DNA from: JBPESP01 sp051710585
Lineage (GTDB): Bacteria; Pseudomonadota; Gammaproteobacteria; Enterobacterales; Enterobacteriaceae
Direction: 5' to 3'
Assembly: GCA_051710585.1 (NCBI GenBank)
Contig: JBPESP010000002.1
Coordinates: 186,001-250,000 of the forward strand
Length of the DNA stretch: 64,000 nt
Under the pieces are notes generated by a model. The model was not told where the DNA came from, ran no database searches, and was given only the letters and a program-made list of their open reading frames with translations. This document shows positions 10,309-19,750 of this stretch, piece after piece; the stretch's first letter is position 1, and every line of letters begins with the position of its first letter. The position numbers were made by a program, and so were the translations under genes.

Positions 10309-13037
10309 AACGCGGCCTCTCGCAAATTTTTAACGCATTGCCCCGCTAGCATCAGTGGAATACCTGGCAATCCCAGCGGCAGGCCGACCTGCCCGGCACT
10401 CAAGTCATGCTTAATCCGCACCGGCAAACGGAATTCCATCCCTTCGCAGCTAAAGGTAAGCAAAGTGCCACTGTTAATGCCTAGCCGGGCAGCATCAACC
10501 TGGCTTACCGCTACATATGGCGCCGGTATCCGCTTCTGGATAATTGGAGAACGTTGGGAGGTTTCCTCACTACCAAACAAGTGCCAATATGGCGCGATAC
10601 GCCAGCTGCCATCCTTGGCCGGGGTAAATGCTGGCGGAATAGTATTAAAGTAGTTTAGCTTGCCCTCACCCGCTTCCAAAAGTCGCACACCGGGGTCACC
10701 GTGGCACAAATGGCCGCCCACTTTATCCTGGAATTTATTCCAGGCTTGGGGGGAGTTCCAGCCGGGTGCCCAGGCAAACGCCACCTGTTGGCGCGGCGCC
10801 TGGGGGGCATTATTGCCTTCCATGGAGAAGGTGAACATAGTATCTTGATCCTGAGGCACGCGTGGTTCATGGACAGTAATATTAGCATGCATTGCGGTAC
10901 GGCCGCTGTAGCAGTGCGGTTCACGCGCTAATTTCTGGCCGTGGATCCGGAAGTGTGCGTCGGGTGCAGCATCCTTTATACCGGAGAGTTGCGGCAGCGA
11001 ATCAGCTGCAGCATTAATAATATGATCTAACTGCGTCCAGTCCACCTGACGGTTCAGATAAGTTGAGTGCAGCAAGTGAAGCCAGCGCCAACTTGCCAGC
11101 ATAACGACCTGATCATCGTAGTACGCTGGATCATAGACCTGGAAGAAACGCTGCGCGCGGCCCTCCTGATTAATGACCGTACCATCGCTTTCGGCAAAAC
11201 TCGCCGCAGATAAGACAAAGTTAGCTCTCTCGTGAAGAAGAGTATGTTGGTGATCTAGTACGATAAGGTTATTGACTTTGGCCAGAGCGGCATTAATGCG
11301 CACGGCGGGAGCATGCTGATAAAGGTCGTTTTCTAACACGATTACGCTATCTGCGGTACCCTGTTCCAGCACATCAAGCGCATCGTCTAAACTATTGTTA
11401 CAGCCCATCATCGCCAGACCCATACTGTTGGAGCTGGTGGTGATAAAGCTAATACCGACATCACTACCCCTGCCCTTCAGGGCACGGGCAACATTAGCAG
11501 CAGCAGCAATCATCGCTTCACTCCCAGCGTTGCTACCGGAGATAATAAGTGGTTTGCGGGCGCCGGATAATGCTTGCACTACTACGTTTATTTTACCCTT
11601 AAGCGCATCATCCAGACCAACCACTACTGGCGCCGTCTCATCCAGCTCATGGGCAATGGCAAAGCCCAGACGCGCCTGATCATCCACCGGGGCACAATAG
11701 CTCCAGGCGGCGATATCATCCAGACGAGTTCGGTCAATATTAGTGACGAACAAGGAATTTTTTGCATACTGACCAATGTTCATAACAGCGGCTATTTGCC
11801 AATCAGCTACTTTTTGCATCGCAGCCATTTCACGTGCCTTACCCTTCACAGCCTGGCGCACTGCCAGCGCGATACGTGGGCCGGTCTCTGTCAAATCTTC
11901 CCCTAGAACCAGCACAGCGTCATAACTTTCCATTTCACGTAGCGACGGTGTGTGAATACCGCCGTTTCGTAAAATATTGAGTATTAGCACTAGCCGGTCT
12001 TGCTCAGCGCCAGCAATACCGGTGTAGAAATTCTCGACGCCTACTAGTTCGCGCAGGGCGAAGTTACTTTCGACGCTAGCACGGGGTGAGCCGATACCGA
12101 TCATTTTACGTGTAAGGCGTAGCGCATTGGCAGCACTCTGCATCGCCTGGTCAGCGTTAAGTACAATCCAGTCATCACCACATCGGTGTAGCGGCTGGCG
12201 TGGACGGTCTTTCAGATTGACGTAACCGTAACCAAAACGGCCAAGGTCACACAAGAAATAATGGTTAACGCTGCCATTGTAGCGGTTTTCAATGCGACGA
12301 AGTTCACCATAGCGCTCACCGGGACTGGTATTGCAGCCGATACTGCACTGCAGACAAATACTGGGTGCAAACTGCATATCCCATTTACGGTTATAGCGCT
12401 TGGAGTGGGTTTTATCGGTGAACACACCGGTTGGGCATATTTCCACTAAGTTGCCGGAAAACTCACTTTCCAAGACCCCGTCTTCGGAACGGCCGAAATA
12501 AACATTATCATGGGCACCATACACACCGAGATCGCTGCCATCGGCATAATCTTTGTAATAGCGGATACAGCGGTAGCAAGCGATGCAACGGTTCATCTCA
12601 TGAGAAATAAACGGTCCCAGATACTGATTGTGGTGAGTACGTTTAGTAAAGCGGTAGCGGCGAAAATTCTGCCCGGCCATGACCGTCATATCTTGCAGGT
12701 GGCAGTTGCCGCCCTCTTCGCAGACAGGACAATCATGCGGGTGGTTTATCATCAGGCATTCGACTATACTTTGGCGGAACTGTTTTGCTTCATCGTCTGC
12801 GATAGAGATAAAGGTACCATCAGCGGCCAGTGTCATACAGGACATTACCAAACGACCTTGGGTATCCTCGGCGTTTTGGTATTGCTTGACCGCGCACTGG
12901 CGGCAAGCACCTACACTGCCTAGCGCTGGATGCCAGCAAAAGTACGGAATATCGAGGCCAAAAGAAAGACATGCTTCTAGCAGATTGTCAGATCCATTAA
13001 CCTTGTACTCTTTGCCCTCTACATGAATAGTAGCCAT
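10305..13037 (-). CDS. nuoG: NADH-quinone oxidoreductase subunit G
   Basis: Largest peripheral-arm subunit, with an N-terminal ferredoxin-like domain and a molybdopterin-oxidoreductase-like domain without cofactor function. I chose the start at 13037 (MATIHVEGKEYKVNG), which matches the E. coli start and gives 910 residues; the frame is open 30 bp further up. All cluster motifs are present: the 2Fe-2S cysteines (CWHPALGSVGACRQC and a later VMSC), the His-ligated cluster (HDCPVCEEGGNC), CIACYRC with a later CPTG, and the N7 cluster CLQCSIGCNTS with a later FLCD. It sits 111 bp after nuoF, the widest internal gap in the operon, and overlaps nuoH by 4 bp. Confidence 0.96.
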   Translation of the reverse strand: MATIHVEGKEYKVNGSDNLLEACLSFGLDIPYFCWHPALGSVGACRQCAVKQYQNAEDTQGRLVMSCMTLAADGTFISIADDEAKQFRQSIVECLMINHPHDCPVCEEGGNCHLQDMTVMAGQNFRRYRFTKRTHHNQYLGPFISHEMNRCIACYRCIRYYKDYADGSDLGVYGAHDNVYFGRSEDGVLESEFSGNLVEICPTGVFTDKTHSKRYNRKWDMQFAPSICLQCSIGCNTSPGERYGELRRIENRYNGSVNHYFLCDLGRFGYGYVNLKDRPRQPLHRCGDDWIVLNADQAMQSAANALRLTRKMIGIGSPRASVESNFALRELVGVENFYTGIAGAEQDRLVLILNILRNGGIHTPSLREMESYDAVLVLGEDLTETGPRIALAVRQAVKGKAREMAAMQKVADWQIAAVMNIGQYAKNSLFVTNIDRTRLDDIAAWSYCAPVDDQARLGFAIAHELDETAPVVVGLDDALKGKINVVVQALSGARKPLIISGSNAGSEAMIAAAANVARALKGRGSDVGISFITTSSNSMGLAMMGCNNSLDDALDVLEQGTADSVIVLENDLYQHAPAVRINAALAKVNNLIVLDHQHTLLHERANFVLSAASFAESDGTVINQEGRAQRFFQVYDPAYYDDQVVMLASWRWLHLLHSTYLNRQVDWTQLDHIINAAADSLPQLSGIKDAAPDAHFRIHGQKLAREPHCYSGRTAMHANITVHEPRVPQDQDTMFTFSMEGNNAPQAPRQQVAFAWAPGWNSPQAWNKFQDKVGGHLCHGDPGVRLLEAGEGKLNYFNTIPPAFTPAKDGSWRIAPYWHLFGSEETSQRSPIIQKRIPAPYVAVSQVDAARLGINSGTLLTFSCEGMEFRLPVRIKHDLSAGQVGLPLGLPGIPLMLAGQCVKNLREAAL

Positions 13038-13060
13038 AATCAGTATGCTCAGGTGAAAGC

Positions 13061-13077
13061 CCGCCAACGACGGGCGT
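13061..13077 (-). promoter_or_regulatory. GC-rich hairpin in the nuoF-nuoG gap
   Basis: On the coding strand the sequence GCCCGTCGTTGGCGGGC can form a short GC-rich stem followed by TTTC, 24 bp before the nuoG start. It could modulate read-through or mRNA stability between the two genes. The stem is only 5 bp, so the assignment is weak. Confidence 0.3.
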
Positions 13078-13148
13078 TAATTAAAAATACATTTATGGTG
13101 CAAAGCATGTACGACTACCTAACCATGCTCGTATCGCATGGACAATTA

Positions 13149-14495
13149 CTAGCGTGTTTTTAATAGGTTTGATTGCAAACCGGCAATGGTGCGCGTATTG
13201 CTTAAATTTTCAATGTTGATACCCGCCTCGAACTCGGATCGAAAATATTTAATTGCACTTTGCAACGGCTCCACTGCGCCTGGCGCATGGGCGCAGAAGG
13301 TTTTACTAGGGCCAAGAAAATGGCACAACTGCTCCAGGGTTTCAAGATCCCCAGGCTGGCCTTTACCGCTTTCCAACGCGCGCAGCAGCTTAACACTCCA
13401 CGGCAGGCCGTCTCGGCAAGGTGTACACCATCCGCAGGATTCCCGGGCGAAAAACTCTTCCAAATTGCGTGTTAATGACACCATGTTAATTTTGTTGTCT
13501 ACCGCCATTGCTAGCGCAGTACCAAGCCGACTGCCCGCTTTACTGATATTCTCAAAATCCATCGGCAGATCTAGGTGATTCTGTGTTAAAAAGTCAGTGC
13601 TACCGCCACCGGGCTGCCAGGCTTTTAAGCTTAGGCCATCGCGCAACCCGCCGGCGTAATCCTCGAGAATCTCACGTGCAGTAATGCCAAACGGTAGTTC
13701 CCAGACACCAGGATTTTTTATCCGACCAGAGAAACCCATAAGCTTGGTGCCGGTATCGTTACTTTTGCCAGCAGTGATGCCTTTATACCAGTCCACCCCA
13801 TGCTCCAAGATAGCCGGTACATTGCATAATGTTTCAACATTGTTGACACAGGTGGGTTTACCCCAAGCGCCGACGCTAGCTGGAAACGGCGGTTTTGAGC
13901 GTGGATTGGCGCGCCGCCCTTCCAGAGAATTGATAAGCGCAGTTTCTTCGCCACAAATATAGCGCCCAGCGCCGGTATGGACGATAAGCTCAAAATTAAA
14001 CCCGCTACACAAAATATTTTTACCAAGCCAACCGGCTCGAGTGGCCTCTGCTATCGCGCGGCGCAGGTTCGTTGCCGCCTCTATATACTCGCCGCGTAAG
14101 AAAATATAACCGCGATAGGCCTTCATCGCAAAGGCGGCTATCAGAATCCCTTCCACCAGCAGGTGCGGCAGTTGCTCCATCAGCAAACGGTCTTTATAAG
14201 TTCCAGGCTCCATTTCATCAGCATTACACAGCAAATAGCGAATATTCATGTTTGGATCTTTTGGCATCAGGCTCCACTTCAGACCGGTCGAGAAACCGGC
14301 GCCTCCGCGTCCTTTTAGACCAGAGTTTTTCACAAGTGTAATAATATCGTCCTGTGCCATACCTTTTAGCACTTTACGGGCGGCAGTATAACCATTTTTA
14401 CTCTGATATTCATCCAGCCATACCGGCTGATGGTCATCACGTAATCGCCAGGTCAGTGGGTGTGTTTCTGGCAAGCGGACAATGTTTTTGATCAT
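13149..14495 (-). CDS. nuoF: NADH-quinone oxidoreductase subunit F (NADH and FMN binding)
   Basis: Entry point for electrons: binds NADH and FMN and carries cluster N3. 448 residues (E. coli 445). Visible motifs are the glycine-rich KGRGGAGFSTGLKW nucleotide-binding loop, GAGRYICGEETALINSLEG of the FMN and NADH pocket, and the N3 ligands CGWCTPCRDG plus the later FCAHAPGA cysteine. The start overlaps the nuoE stop by 4 bp. The C-terminal tail is somewhat longer than usual but the fold core is intact. Confidence 0.97.
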   Translation of the reverse strand: MIKNIVRLPETHPLTWRLRDDHQPVWLDEYQSKNGYTAARKVLKGMAQDDIITLVKNSGLKGRGGAGFSTGLKWSLMPKDPNMNIRYLLCNADEMEPGTYKDRLLMEQLPHLLVEGILIAAFAMKAYRGYIFLRGEYIEAATNLRRAIAEATRAGWLGKNILCSGFNFELIVHTGAGRYICGEETALINSLEGRRANPRSKPPFPASVGAWGKPTCVNNVETLCNVPAILEHGVDWYKGITAGKSNDTGTKLMGFSGRIKNPGVWELPFGITAREILEDYAGGLRDGLSLKAWQPGGGSTDFLTQNHLDLPMDFENISKAGSRLGTALAMAVDNKINMVSLTRNLEEFFARESCGWCTPCRDGLPWSVKLLRALESGKGQPGDLETLEQLCHFLGPSKTFCAHAPGAVEPLQSAIKYFRSEFEAGINIENLSNTRTIAGLQSNLLKTR

Positions 14496-15025
14496 CGATA
14501 TTGCTCCAGCAACGGACCAATGCCTTCCGGCGTTAGACGCACGTGAGTATCGTCATCTACCATCATGGTTGGTCCCTTATCGCAATTACCCAAACAGCAG
14601 GTGGGCAACAATGTGAAACGGCCGTCTGGTGTAGTCTGGCCCGGCTCGATGTTTAACGATTGTTCAAGTGCAGTCTGAATGTTCTGATAACCGGTAATAT
14701 AGCAGACTACACTGTCACAATAGCGGATAACATGGCGCCCTACTGGCTGACGGAAAATTTGGCTGTAAAACGTAGCCACACCTTCGACATCGCTACCGGG
14801 AATATCTAGCACCTGAGCGATGGCCGCAATGGCCCCGTCAGGCACCCAACCACGATTCTTCTGCACGATTTTCAGTGCCTCGATTGAGGCTGCGCGCGCA
14901 GCCTCGTAATGGTACTTCTCATGCTCGATGGCAGCGCGCTCTTCGCAACTCAGCTCGAACATTTCAGTGACAAGGTCTAGCCTCGACACTGTTGCATACT
15001 TGAGATTATCTTTTTTTTGCTGCAT
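14492..15025 (-). CDS. nuoE: NADH-quinone oxidoreductase subunit E (2Fe-2S)
   Basis: Thioredoxin-fold subunit holding the binuclear cluster N1a. 177 residues versus about 166 in E. coli: the extra residues are at the N-terminus, before FELSCEERAAIEHE. A shorter start at an internal Met (MFELSCEER, residue 22) is possible. The four ligands are present: CDSVVC and LPTCCLGNC. 2 bp separate it from nuoCD upstream; it overlaps nuoF by 4 bp. Confidence 0.96.
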   Translation of the reverse strand: MQQKKDNLKYATVSRLDLVTEMFELSCEERAAIEHEKYHYEAARAASIEALKIVQKNRGWVPDGAIAAIAQVLDIPGSDVEGVATFYSQIFRQPVGRHVIRYCDSVVCYITGYQNIQTALEQSLNIEPGQTTPDGRFTLLPTCCLGNCDKGPTMMVDDDTHVRLTPEGIGPLLEQYR

Positions 15026-15027
15026 AA

Positions 15028-16842
15028 TTAACGATCCACATCTGACATAACGAAATCAATACTACCCAGATATACAATTAAATCCGATACTAGGCTGCCT
15101 CTAATAACTGAGGGGATTTGCTGTAAATGAGGGAAACTGGGCGTACGGATACGCGTCCGGTAACTCATTGTGCTACCATCACTGGTCAGGTAATAACTAT
15201 TGATGCCTTTGGTGGCCTCTATCATTTGAAATGATTCGTTGGCTGGGATCACAGGTCCCCATGAGACATGCAAGAAGTGCGTGATAAGGGTTTCGATATG
15301 CTGTAAGGTGCGCTCTTTCGGCGGCGGCGTAGTTAGTGGATGATCAGCTTTGAATGGCCCTACCGGCATGTTGTTCAGGCATTGTTCAAGTATAAGCAGA
15401 CTTTGACGTATCTCCTCCACCTTCAACATAACCCGGCTATAGCAATCACTCACACCATCACCCACTGGCACTTCAAAGTCAAAATTTTCATAGCCGGAAT
15501 ATGGACGCCATTTACGCACATCAAAATCAATGCCAGTGGCACGCAACGCAGAACCGGTCACGCCCCAGTCTAAAGCCTCTTTCGCGCCATAGGCGGCTAC
15601 GCCCTCAGCGCGAGCACGTAGCACGCTGTTACGGAGCGCTACTTTAACATAACTATCCAAACGCGCCGGAAGCCAATCAAGGAATTTACGTAATAACCCT
15701 TCCCAACCACATGGTAAATCGTACGCTACACCGCCTATGCGGAACCAGGCCGGATGCATACGAAAACCGGTTATCGCTTCAACCACATCATAGATCTTCT
15801 GACGGTCTGTAAATGCTAGAAATACCGGCGTCATTCCACCCACGTCCTGAATATAGGTACTGATGTATAGCAGGTGGCTGTTGATACGGAAAAGTTCCGA
15901 CAGCATCACTCGGATCACATTAGCACGATCAGGCACCACGATGCCTGCTAGCTTTTCTACCGCAAGCACGTAAGGCATTTCGTTAACGCAGCCGCCAAGG
16001 TATTCAATACGATCGGTATAAGGGATATAACTATGCCAGGACTGACGCTCGCCCATTTTTTCAACGCCGCGGTGATGGTAACCGATATCCGGCACGCAAT
16101 CAATGATCTCTTCGCCGTCGAGTTGCAAAATGATACGGAAAACGCCGTGCGCAGAAGGATGATTCGGTCCCAGGTTTAGGAACATGAAATCCTCATTTTC
16201 CGTGCCGCGCTTCATGCCCCACTCTTCTGGCTTAAAGGTTAACCCTTCCATCTCCAGATCTTCTTTTTGTTTAGTTAGAACAAAAGGATTGAATTCGGTG
16301 GCGCGTGCCGGATAATCCTTGCGCAATGGATGTCCTTCCCAGCTTTTTGGCATCATAATACGGGCCAGGTTCGGGTGCCCATCAAAAGTTATGCCAAACA
16401 TTTCCCAAGTTTCACGTTCATACCAATTTGCATTGTGGAAAACGTGAATGCAAGTAGGTAAATGCAGGTCATCTTTCGACAGTGCGACCTTCAGCATGAT
16501 ATCGCAATTGCGATCGATAGAAATTAAATGATAAAAAACAGTAAAGTCTGATGGTGGTAAACCCTGACGGTGGGTGCGTAGACATTCATCTATCCCGTGC
16601 AGGTCATAAAGCATCACATATGGTTTTGGAAGCTTCTTTAGAAAGGTCAGTACCTCAAGGATCTGCTCACGCTTCACCCAAACGACCGGAATACCGGTAC
16701 GGGTTGACTGCAGGCTAAAAGCGTCTTGTCCAGCATAGTTATGTAATTCGCCAATCACAGGATCATCCAGATGTTCCTGTGATTGGCGAAACGATGGGGC
16801 AGAATGCTGCATCATCAACTCTGTCATAGTTATCTTTACCAC
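15028..16842 (-). CDS. nuoC: NADH-quinone oxidoreductase fused subunits C and D
   Basis: Fused NuoCD protein as in other Enterobacterales (604 residues; E. coli about 600). The C part runs to about residue 190 and includes PNANWYERETWEMFGITFDGHP. The D part carries the quinone-site region NLGPNHPSAHGVFRI and the C-terminal IVYLGSIDFVMSDVDR. A downstream start at 16827 (MTELMMQH) would also fit. The N-terminal 20 residues are unlike E. coli up to HLDDPVIGEL, after which identity is high. The divergent codons are the exact inverted complement of the DNA encoding DPVIGE (see the repeat at 16747-16790). 66 bp separate it from nuoB. Confidence 0.96.
   Translation of the reverse strand: MVKITMTELMMQHSAPSFRQSQEHLDDPVIGELHNYAGQDAFSLQSTRTGIPVVWVKREQILEVLTFLKKLPKPYVMLYDLHGIDECLRTHRQGLPPSDFTVFYHLISIDRNCDIMLKVALSKDDLHLPTCIHVFHNANWYERETWEMFGITFDGHPNLARIMMPKSWEGHPLRKDYPARATEFNPFVLTKQKEDLEMEGLTFKPEEWGMKRGTENEDFMFLNLGPNHPSAHGVFRIILQLDGEEIIDCVPDIGYHHRGVEKMGERQSWHSYIPYTDRIEYLGGCVNEMPYVLAVEKLAGIVVPDRANVIRVMLSELFRINSHLLYISTYIQDVGGMTPVFLAFTDRQKIYDVVEAITGFRMHPAWFRIGGVAYDLPCGWEGLLRKFLDWLPARLDSYVKVALRNSVLRARAEGVAAYGAKEALDWGVTGSALRATGIDFDVRKWRPYSGYENFDFEVPVGDGVSDCYSRVMLKVEEIRQSLLILEQCLNNMPVGPFKADHPLTTPPPKERTLQHIETLITHFLHVSWGPVIPANESFQMIEATKGINSYYLTSDGSTMSYRTRIRTPSFPHLQQIPSVIRGSLVSDLIVYLGSIDFVMSDVDR
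16747..16790. repeat. 16-bp perfect inverted repeat inside nuoC
   Basis: TTCGCCAATCACAGGA at 16747-16762 is exactly complementary to 16775-16790, with a 12-nt loop. In the coding sense, the 3' arm encodes the conserved DPVIGE and the loop encodes HLD. The 5' arm encodes FRQSQ, where E. coli has an unrelated WQTR. The conserved arm therefore looks ancestral and the other arm looks copied from it in inverted orientation. Confidence 0.85.
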
Positions 16843-16908
16843 ATTTATCTATGCCAATACATACCCCTATCGCGGTTATCATCTGCGATCAACATACGTA
16901 TCTGCGCG

Positions 16909-17586
16909 TTAAATTTTATCGGGAGTACGCAGGTGGGTGACTGCGATACGATCATTATGTTTACGTTGACGTTCTGACTCTATATTGGCGCGATAGACAC
17001 CCTGATCTCCCAGGATCCAAGAGAGAGGACGGCGTTCTTTACTTATAGACTCCTTCAGCAAAAGCAACGCCTGGATATATGCTTCAGGGCGGGGTGGACA
17101 GCCAGGAATGTAGACGTCCACTGGTAGGAATTTATCAACGCCTTGCACAACAGAATAAATATCGTACATCCCACCGGAATTGGCGCAGGCTCCCATAGAG
17201 ATCACCCATTTTGGCTCCAGCATCTGATCATAAAGACGCTGAATAATAGGTGCCATCTTAATAAAAGGTGTGCCAGCCACCACCATAAAATCTGCCTGGC
17301 GCGGTGAGGCACGTATAACTTCCGAACCGAAGCGAGCCACGTCATGTATAGCGGTAAAGGAAGTGGTCATTTCTACATAACAGCAGGAGAGGCCAAAATT
17401 ATAAGGCCAAAGCGAATTCCCACGTCCCCAGTTCACTATATTGTGCAATGTGCTCTCAAGCTTTCCGAAATAAACACTACGATGGACCCGCTGTTCCAGC
17501 GGATCTGTTACTACTTCCTGTTTTTGCAAAGGATACCGCTTGTTATCAGCGTCCGACTCCTCCACACGGGTGAGGGTGTAATCCAT
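16909..17586 (-). CDS. nuoB: NADH-quinone oxidoreductase subunit B (4Fe-4S N2)
   Basis: Carries the terminal cluster N2 that reduces quinone. 225 residues (E. coli 220). The ligands are visible: the tandem cysteines in LSCCYVEMTTSF, the Cys in MGACANSGGMYD and the Cys in YIPGCPPRPEAY. The start MDYTLTRVEESDADNKRYP matches the family. It lies 69 bp downstream of nuoA and 66 bp before nuoCD. Confidence 0.97.
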   Translation of the reverse strand: MDYTLTRVEESDADNKRYPLQKQEVVTDPLEQRVHRSVYFGKLESTLHNIVNWGRGNSLWPYNFGLSCCYVEMTTSFTAIHDVARFGSEVIRASPRQADFMVVAGTPFIKMAPIIQRLYDQMLEPKWVISMGACANSGGMYDIYSVVQGVDKFLPVDVYIPGCPPRPEAYIQALLLLKESISKERRPLSWILGDQGVYRANIESERQRKHNDRIAVTHLRTPDKI

Positions 17587-17655
17587 TTTACTACCTCTCT
17601 GTTACTCTTGATGATGGAGTTTTCGCCAATATTGTGGCCGTGCCCGCCGCAAACA

Positions 17656-18045
17656 TCATCTAGAACGCCCCGGCGTCCAGTCAAGGGCACCGATACGTAC
17701 CAAATAAACTAAACTCACCAATAGGATAAGACTGAAAGCAGTTGCCTCAATGAGGCCTACCCAACCCACCTCGCGAATAGCGATGGCCCAAGCATAAAGA
17801 TAGAGTGCTTCAACGTCGAAAATGACGAAAAACATCGCCACCAAGTAAAATTTTGCTGAAAATCGTAATCTTGCAGTGCCTACTGAGTTAATCCCGGATT
17901 CAAACGGCATATTTTTTGATCGAGCTTTACCGCGGTTTCCCAGCAAGAAACCACAGGTAAGCATGAATGCGCAGAGACCCAGCGCACCAATAAAGAATAC
18001 GCCAAAAGCCCAATAATGAGCAATAAATTCAGTGGTTATCGACAT
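17656..18045 (-). CDS. nuoA: NADH-quinone oxidoreductase subunit A
   Basis: First gene of the nuo operon; three-helix membrane subunit near the quinone chamber. 129 residues versus 147 in E. coli. The conserved core PFESGINSVGTARLRFSAKFYLVAM and VEALYLYAW is complete, but the protein stops right after DWTPGRSR, so the poorly conserved hydrophilic tail of about 18 residues is missing. That tail is variable in the family, so the gene is probably functional. The start MSITTEFIAHYWAFGVFF aligns with the E. coli start region. Confidence 0.95.
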   Translation of the reverse strand: MSITTEFIAHYWAFGVFFIGALGLCAFMLTCGFLLGNRGKARSKNMPFESGINSVGTARLRFSAKFYLVAMFFVIFDVEALYLYAWAIAIREVGWVGLIEATAFSLILLVSLVYLVRIGALDWTPGRSR

Positions 18046-18122
18046 TCTCTTTGTGGCTCATAAAAAGTAATGACTTGTAGGTTGCTCTATGCATATTTTT
18101 TAGTTTTACGCGTCACTTCAAT

Positions 18123-18148
18123 ATCAAAGATAAAGATCAAAGATAAAG
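18123..18148. repeat. Tandem duplication, 2 x 13 bp
   Basis: Two exact copies of ATCAAAGATAAAG, about 80 bp upstream of the nuoA start. It looks like a replication-slippage product. It lies in the nuo leader, so it could alter spacing of regulatory elements. Confidence 0.8.
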
Positions 18149-18296
18149 AAACAAGAAACCACAGAATCTTGATTGCTTACAAGACAAGAAGCCATTGTAT
18201 ACAGTATACTCCTTCAGGCGGTTTCGATAGCTGGTGTGGGGCATTACAGGATTAAAAATATAAGTCAGCTTATAACCTTTTGTCAACCAAGACATC

Positions 18297-18344
18297 ATAA
18301 GCCACGTTAATTTACACCTTCAAAAATCAATTAACGTGGCTTAT
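18297..18344. repeat. 16-bp perfect inverted repeat upstream of nuoA
   Basis: ATAAGCCACGTTAATT at 18297-18312 is exactly complementary to 18329-18344, with a 16-nt loop. It is about 250 bp upstream of nuoA and 440 bp beyond the end of the lrhA relic. It could be a transcriptional terminator, an operator or the same kind of templated repeat seen elsewhere. There is no following T-tract in either direction. Confidence 0.8.
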
Positions 18345-18779
18345 AGGAGATGAGCTTAATCATATCAGTTACCGGAATGTTATTCCAGTTCACGGACAAC
18401 CCATTAGGGAAACAGGTACCCTTATAATAATACTATAAAAAATCCTATGGATCGGCGTAAACGGTAAAACTTTTTATGATTCAGGACACGTTTCAATATA
18501 AATTCTGAAGTTTTATTATGGAAATAACCACCCTTTTGACGGTTTAGGTTGAGAATGCTTTTTTCTAATTTATTGATATAACCGTTAAACATCTGAGCTA
18601 ATCACAGTGGAGACTATCCACAGAAAATACTCCAGGACCACAAAAAGAGATAAAGAAATAATGGTGGATTATGATCATTTTATTGCACTAAAACGCAAAG
18701 AAAAGGATTAATAAAATCCTTTCAAAAAAAACAACTATACTACTCCATATAATAGTTTTTTCTAATAAAAACATTATTT

Positions 18780-19750
18780 ATTCTTCATAATATCAAAGGA
18801 CTTTCCCCTTGTAGAAACAAGGTAATTTGGGGATGTAGATATCGCTAACTAATGCCAATTTATTTTCGTCCTGTAGTTTTTTACATAAACAGCATATAGC
18901 GGGCCGATTGCTCTGGCAGGCCATTACTCACCCCACAGCACTTACATTCGGAGCTTACCATCTCCACAAACTTCAATCTGATACCATACCCATCTTAACG
19001 ACCGCGCATATGACGAGATATATTGATACAATGAAAAAATGTAGCATAACAATCCAGTTCTATCGAAACTTTCCCTACAGTTTAGATAAGGAACAGACTT
19101 TTCTTGTCAAATGCCACTAGCGGGAAAACTTCTTGCTAAGTCTAAAGCAGCTCATCTACTGTAAACAGTAAAATAAATGTTGCCGAGGTACCGTATGTCA
19201 CAGTCTGCAGGTCACAGACAGATAGACAGATAGGCATAATGATCGCTCTAAGTGTTAATGCTAAATATACTTCACCATTGTTCAACATCCCACTCATTTA
19301 CTAACTGCATATTTCATGTAGATATCAATAGATAGTTTTTAAAGGGGGGATAAATTCAAGTTACGCAGTTTAGCAGTTAGATATTATCAACCATATCGTC
19401 AAACGTGTTATTGTCAACAGACCACATTGATATTACTGAATACCAGGGAAATACAGCCCGCATCATCGTACAGGAAAATTTTGTGGATATAACTTAAGAA
19501 GCAGTTGAATGCCGTGTTCAGTTAAAAGTTTATTTATGACTAAGGACGGACGGAATATTTTTTCCTAGAAGCTATTCTAATCGCTTTATCTATTGTATTA
19601 GCTAATCACGGGTGTATGTGCGGTAACCTGAGAGGCTACTCTGCCGCGGCGAAAATATTAAAATCGGCGACGGCAATAAACGTTCTCAATAGATTGAGAT
19701 TGAGATTGAGTATGAAATAATTTGTATTAGTCATATATTCTTTCACTGTT
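18780..19750 (-). pseudogene. lrhA: lrhA relic (LysR-type regulator), full length but destroyed
   Basis: Reading the minus strand across frames recovers LrhA. The helix-turn-helix start appears as LNLLRTFIAVADFNIFAAAE (E. coli [20 protein letters not shown]). Further on come NKLLTEHGIQLL and the remnant of NDEACSSLMFSNLQ. The C-terminus is recognisable around 18790-19010 (AVVKMGM, then CCLCKKLQDENKLALVSDIYI against [20 protein letters not shown]). Many stops and frameshifts break it. Its length is close to the native gene (about 940 bp), so it has decayed by point changes and small indels rather than deletion. Position and strand match the E. coli lrhA-nuo order. LrhA regulates motility and RpoS. 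Confidence 0.8.

Larger units (their letters stand above)
18046..18779. promoter_or_regulatory. Leader and promoter region upstream of nuoA
   Basis: About 730 bp between nuoA and the end of the lrhA relic hold no open frame of note. In E. coli a long lrhA-nuoA gap carries the nuo promoters, so the promoter is probably here, but I cannot point to convincing -35 and -10 boxes. A direct 13-bp tandem repeat (ATCAAAGATAAAG) lies at 18123-18148 and a 16-bp perfect inverted repeat at 18297-18344. Confidence 0.45.

Noticed and set aside
15340..15573. Open frames antisense to the nuo genes, and similar frames over priA, rpiA and lysS
   Set aside because: They are overlapped by strongly conserved genes on the other strand and have no independent support.
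19371..19500. Plus-strand reading STDHIDITEYQGNTARIIVQ that looked like a protein fragment
   Set aside because: The opposite strand of the same bases matches LrhA (NKLLTEHGIQLL and FSN segments) in the correct position, so the plus-strand reading is a shadow.
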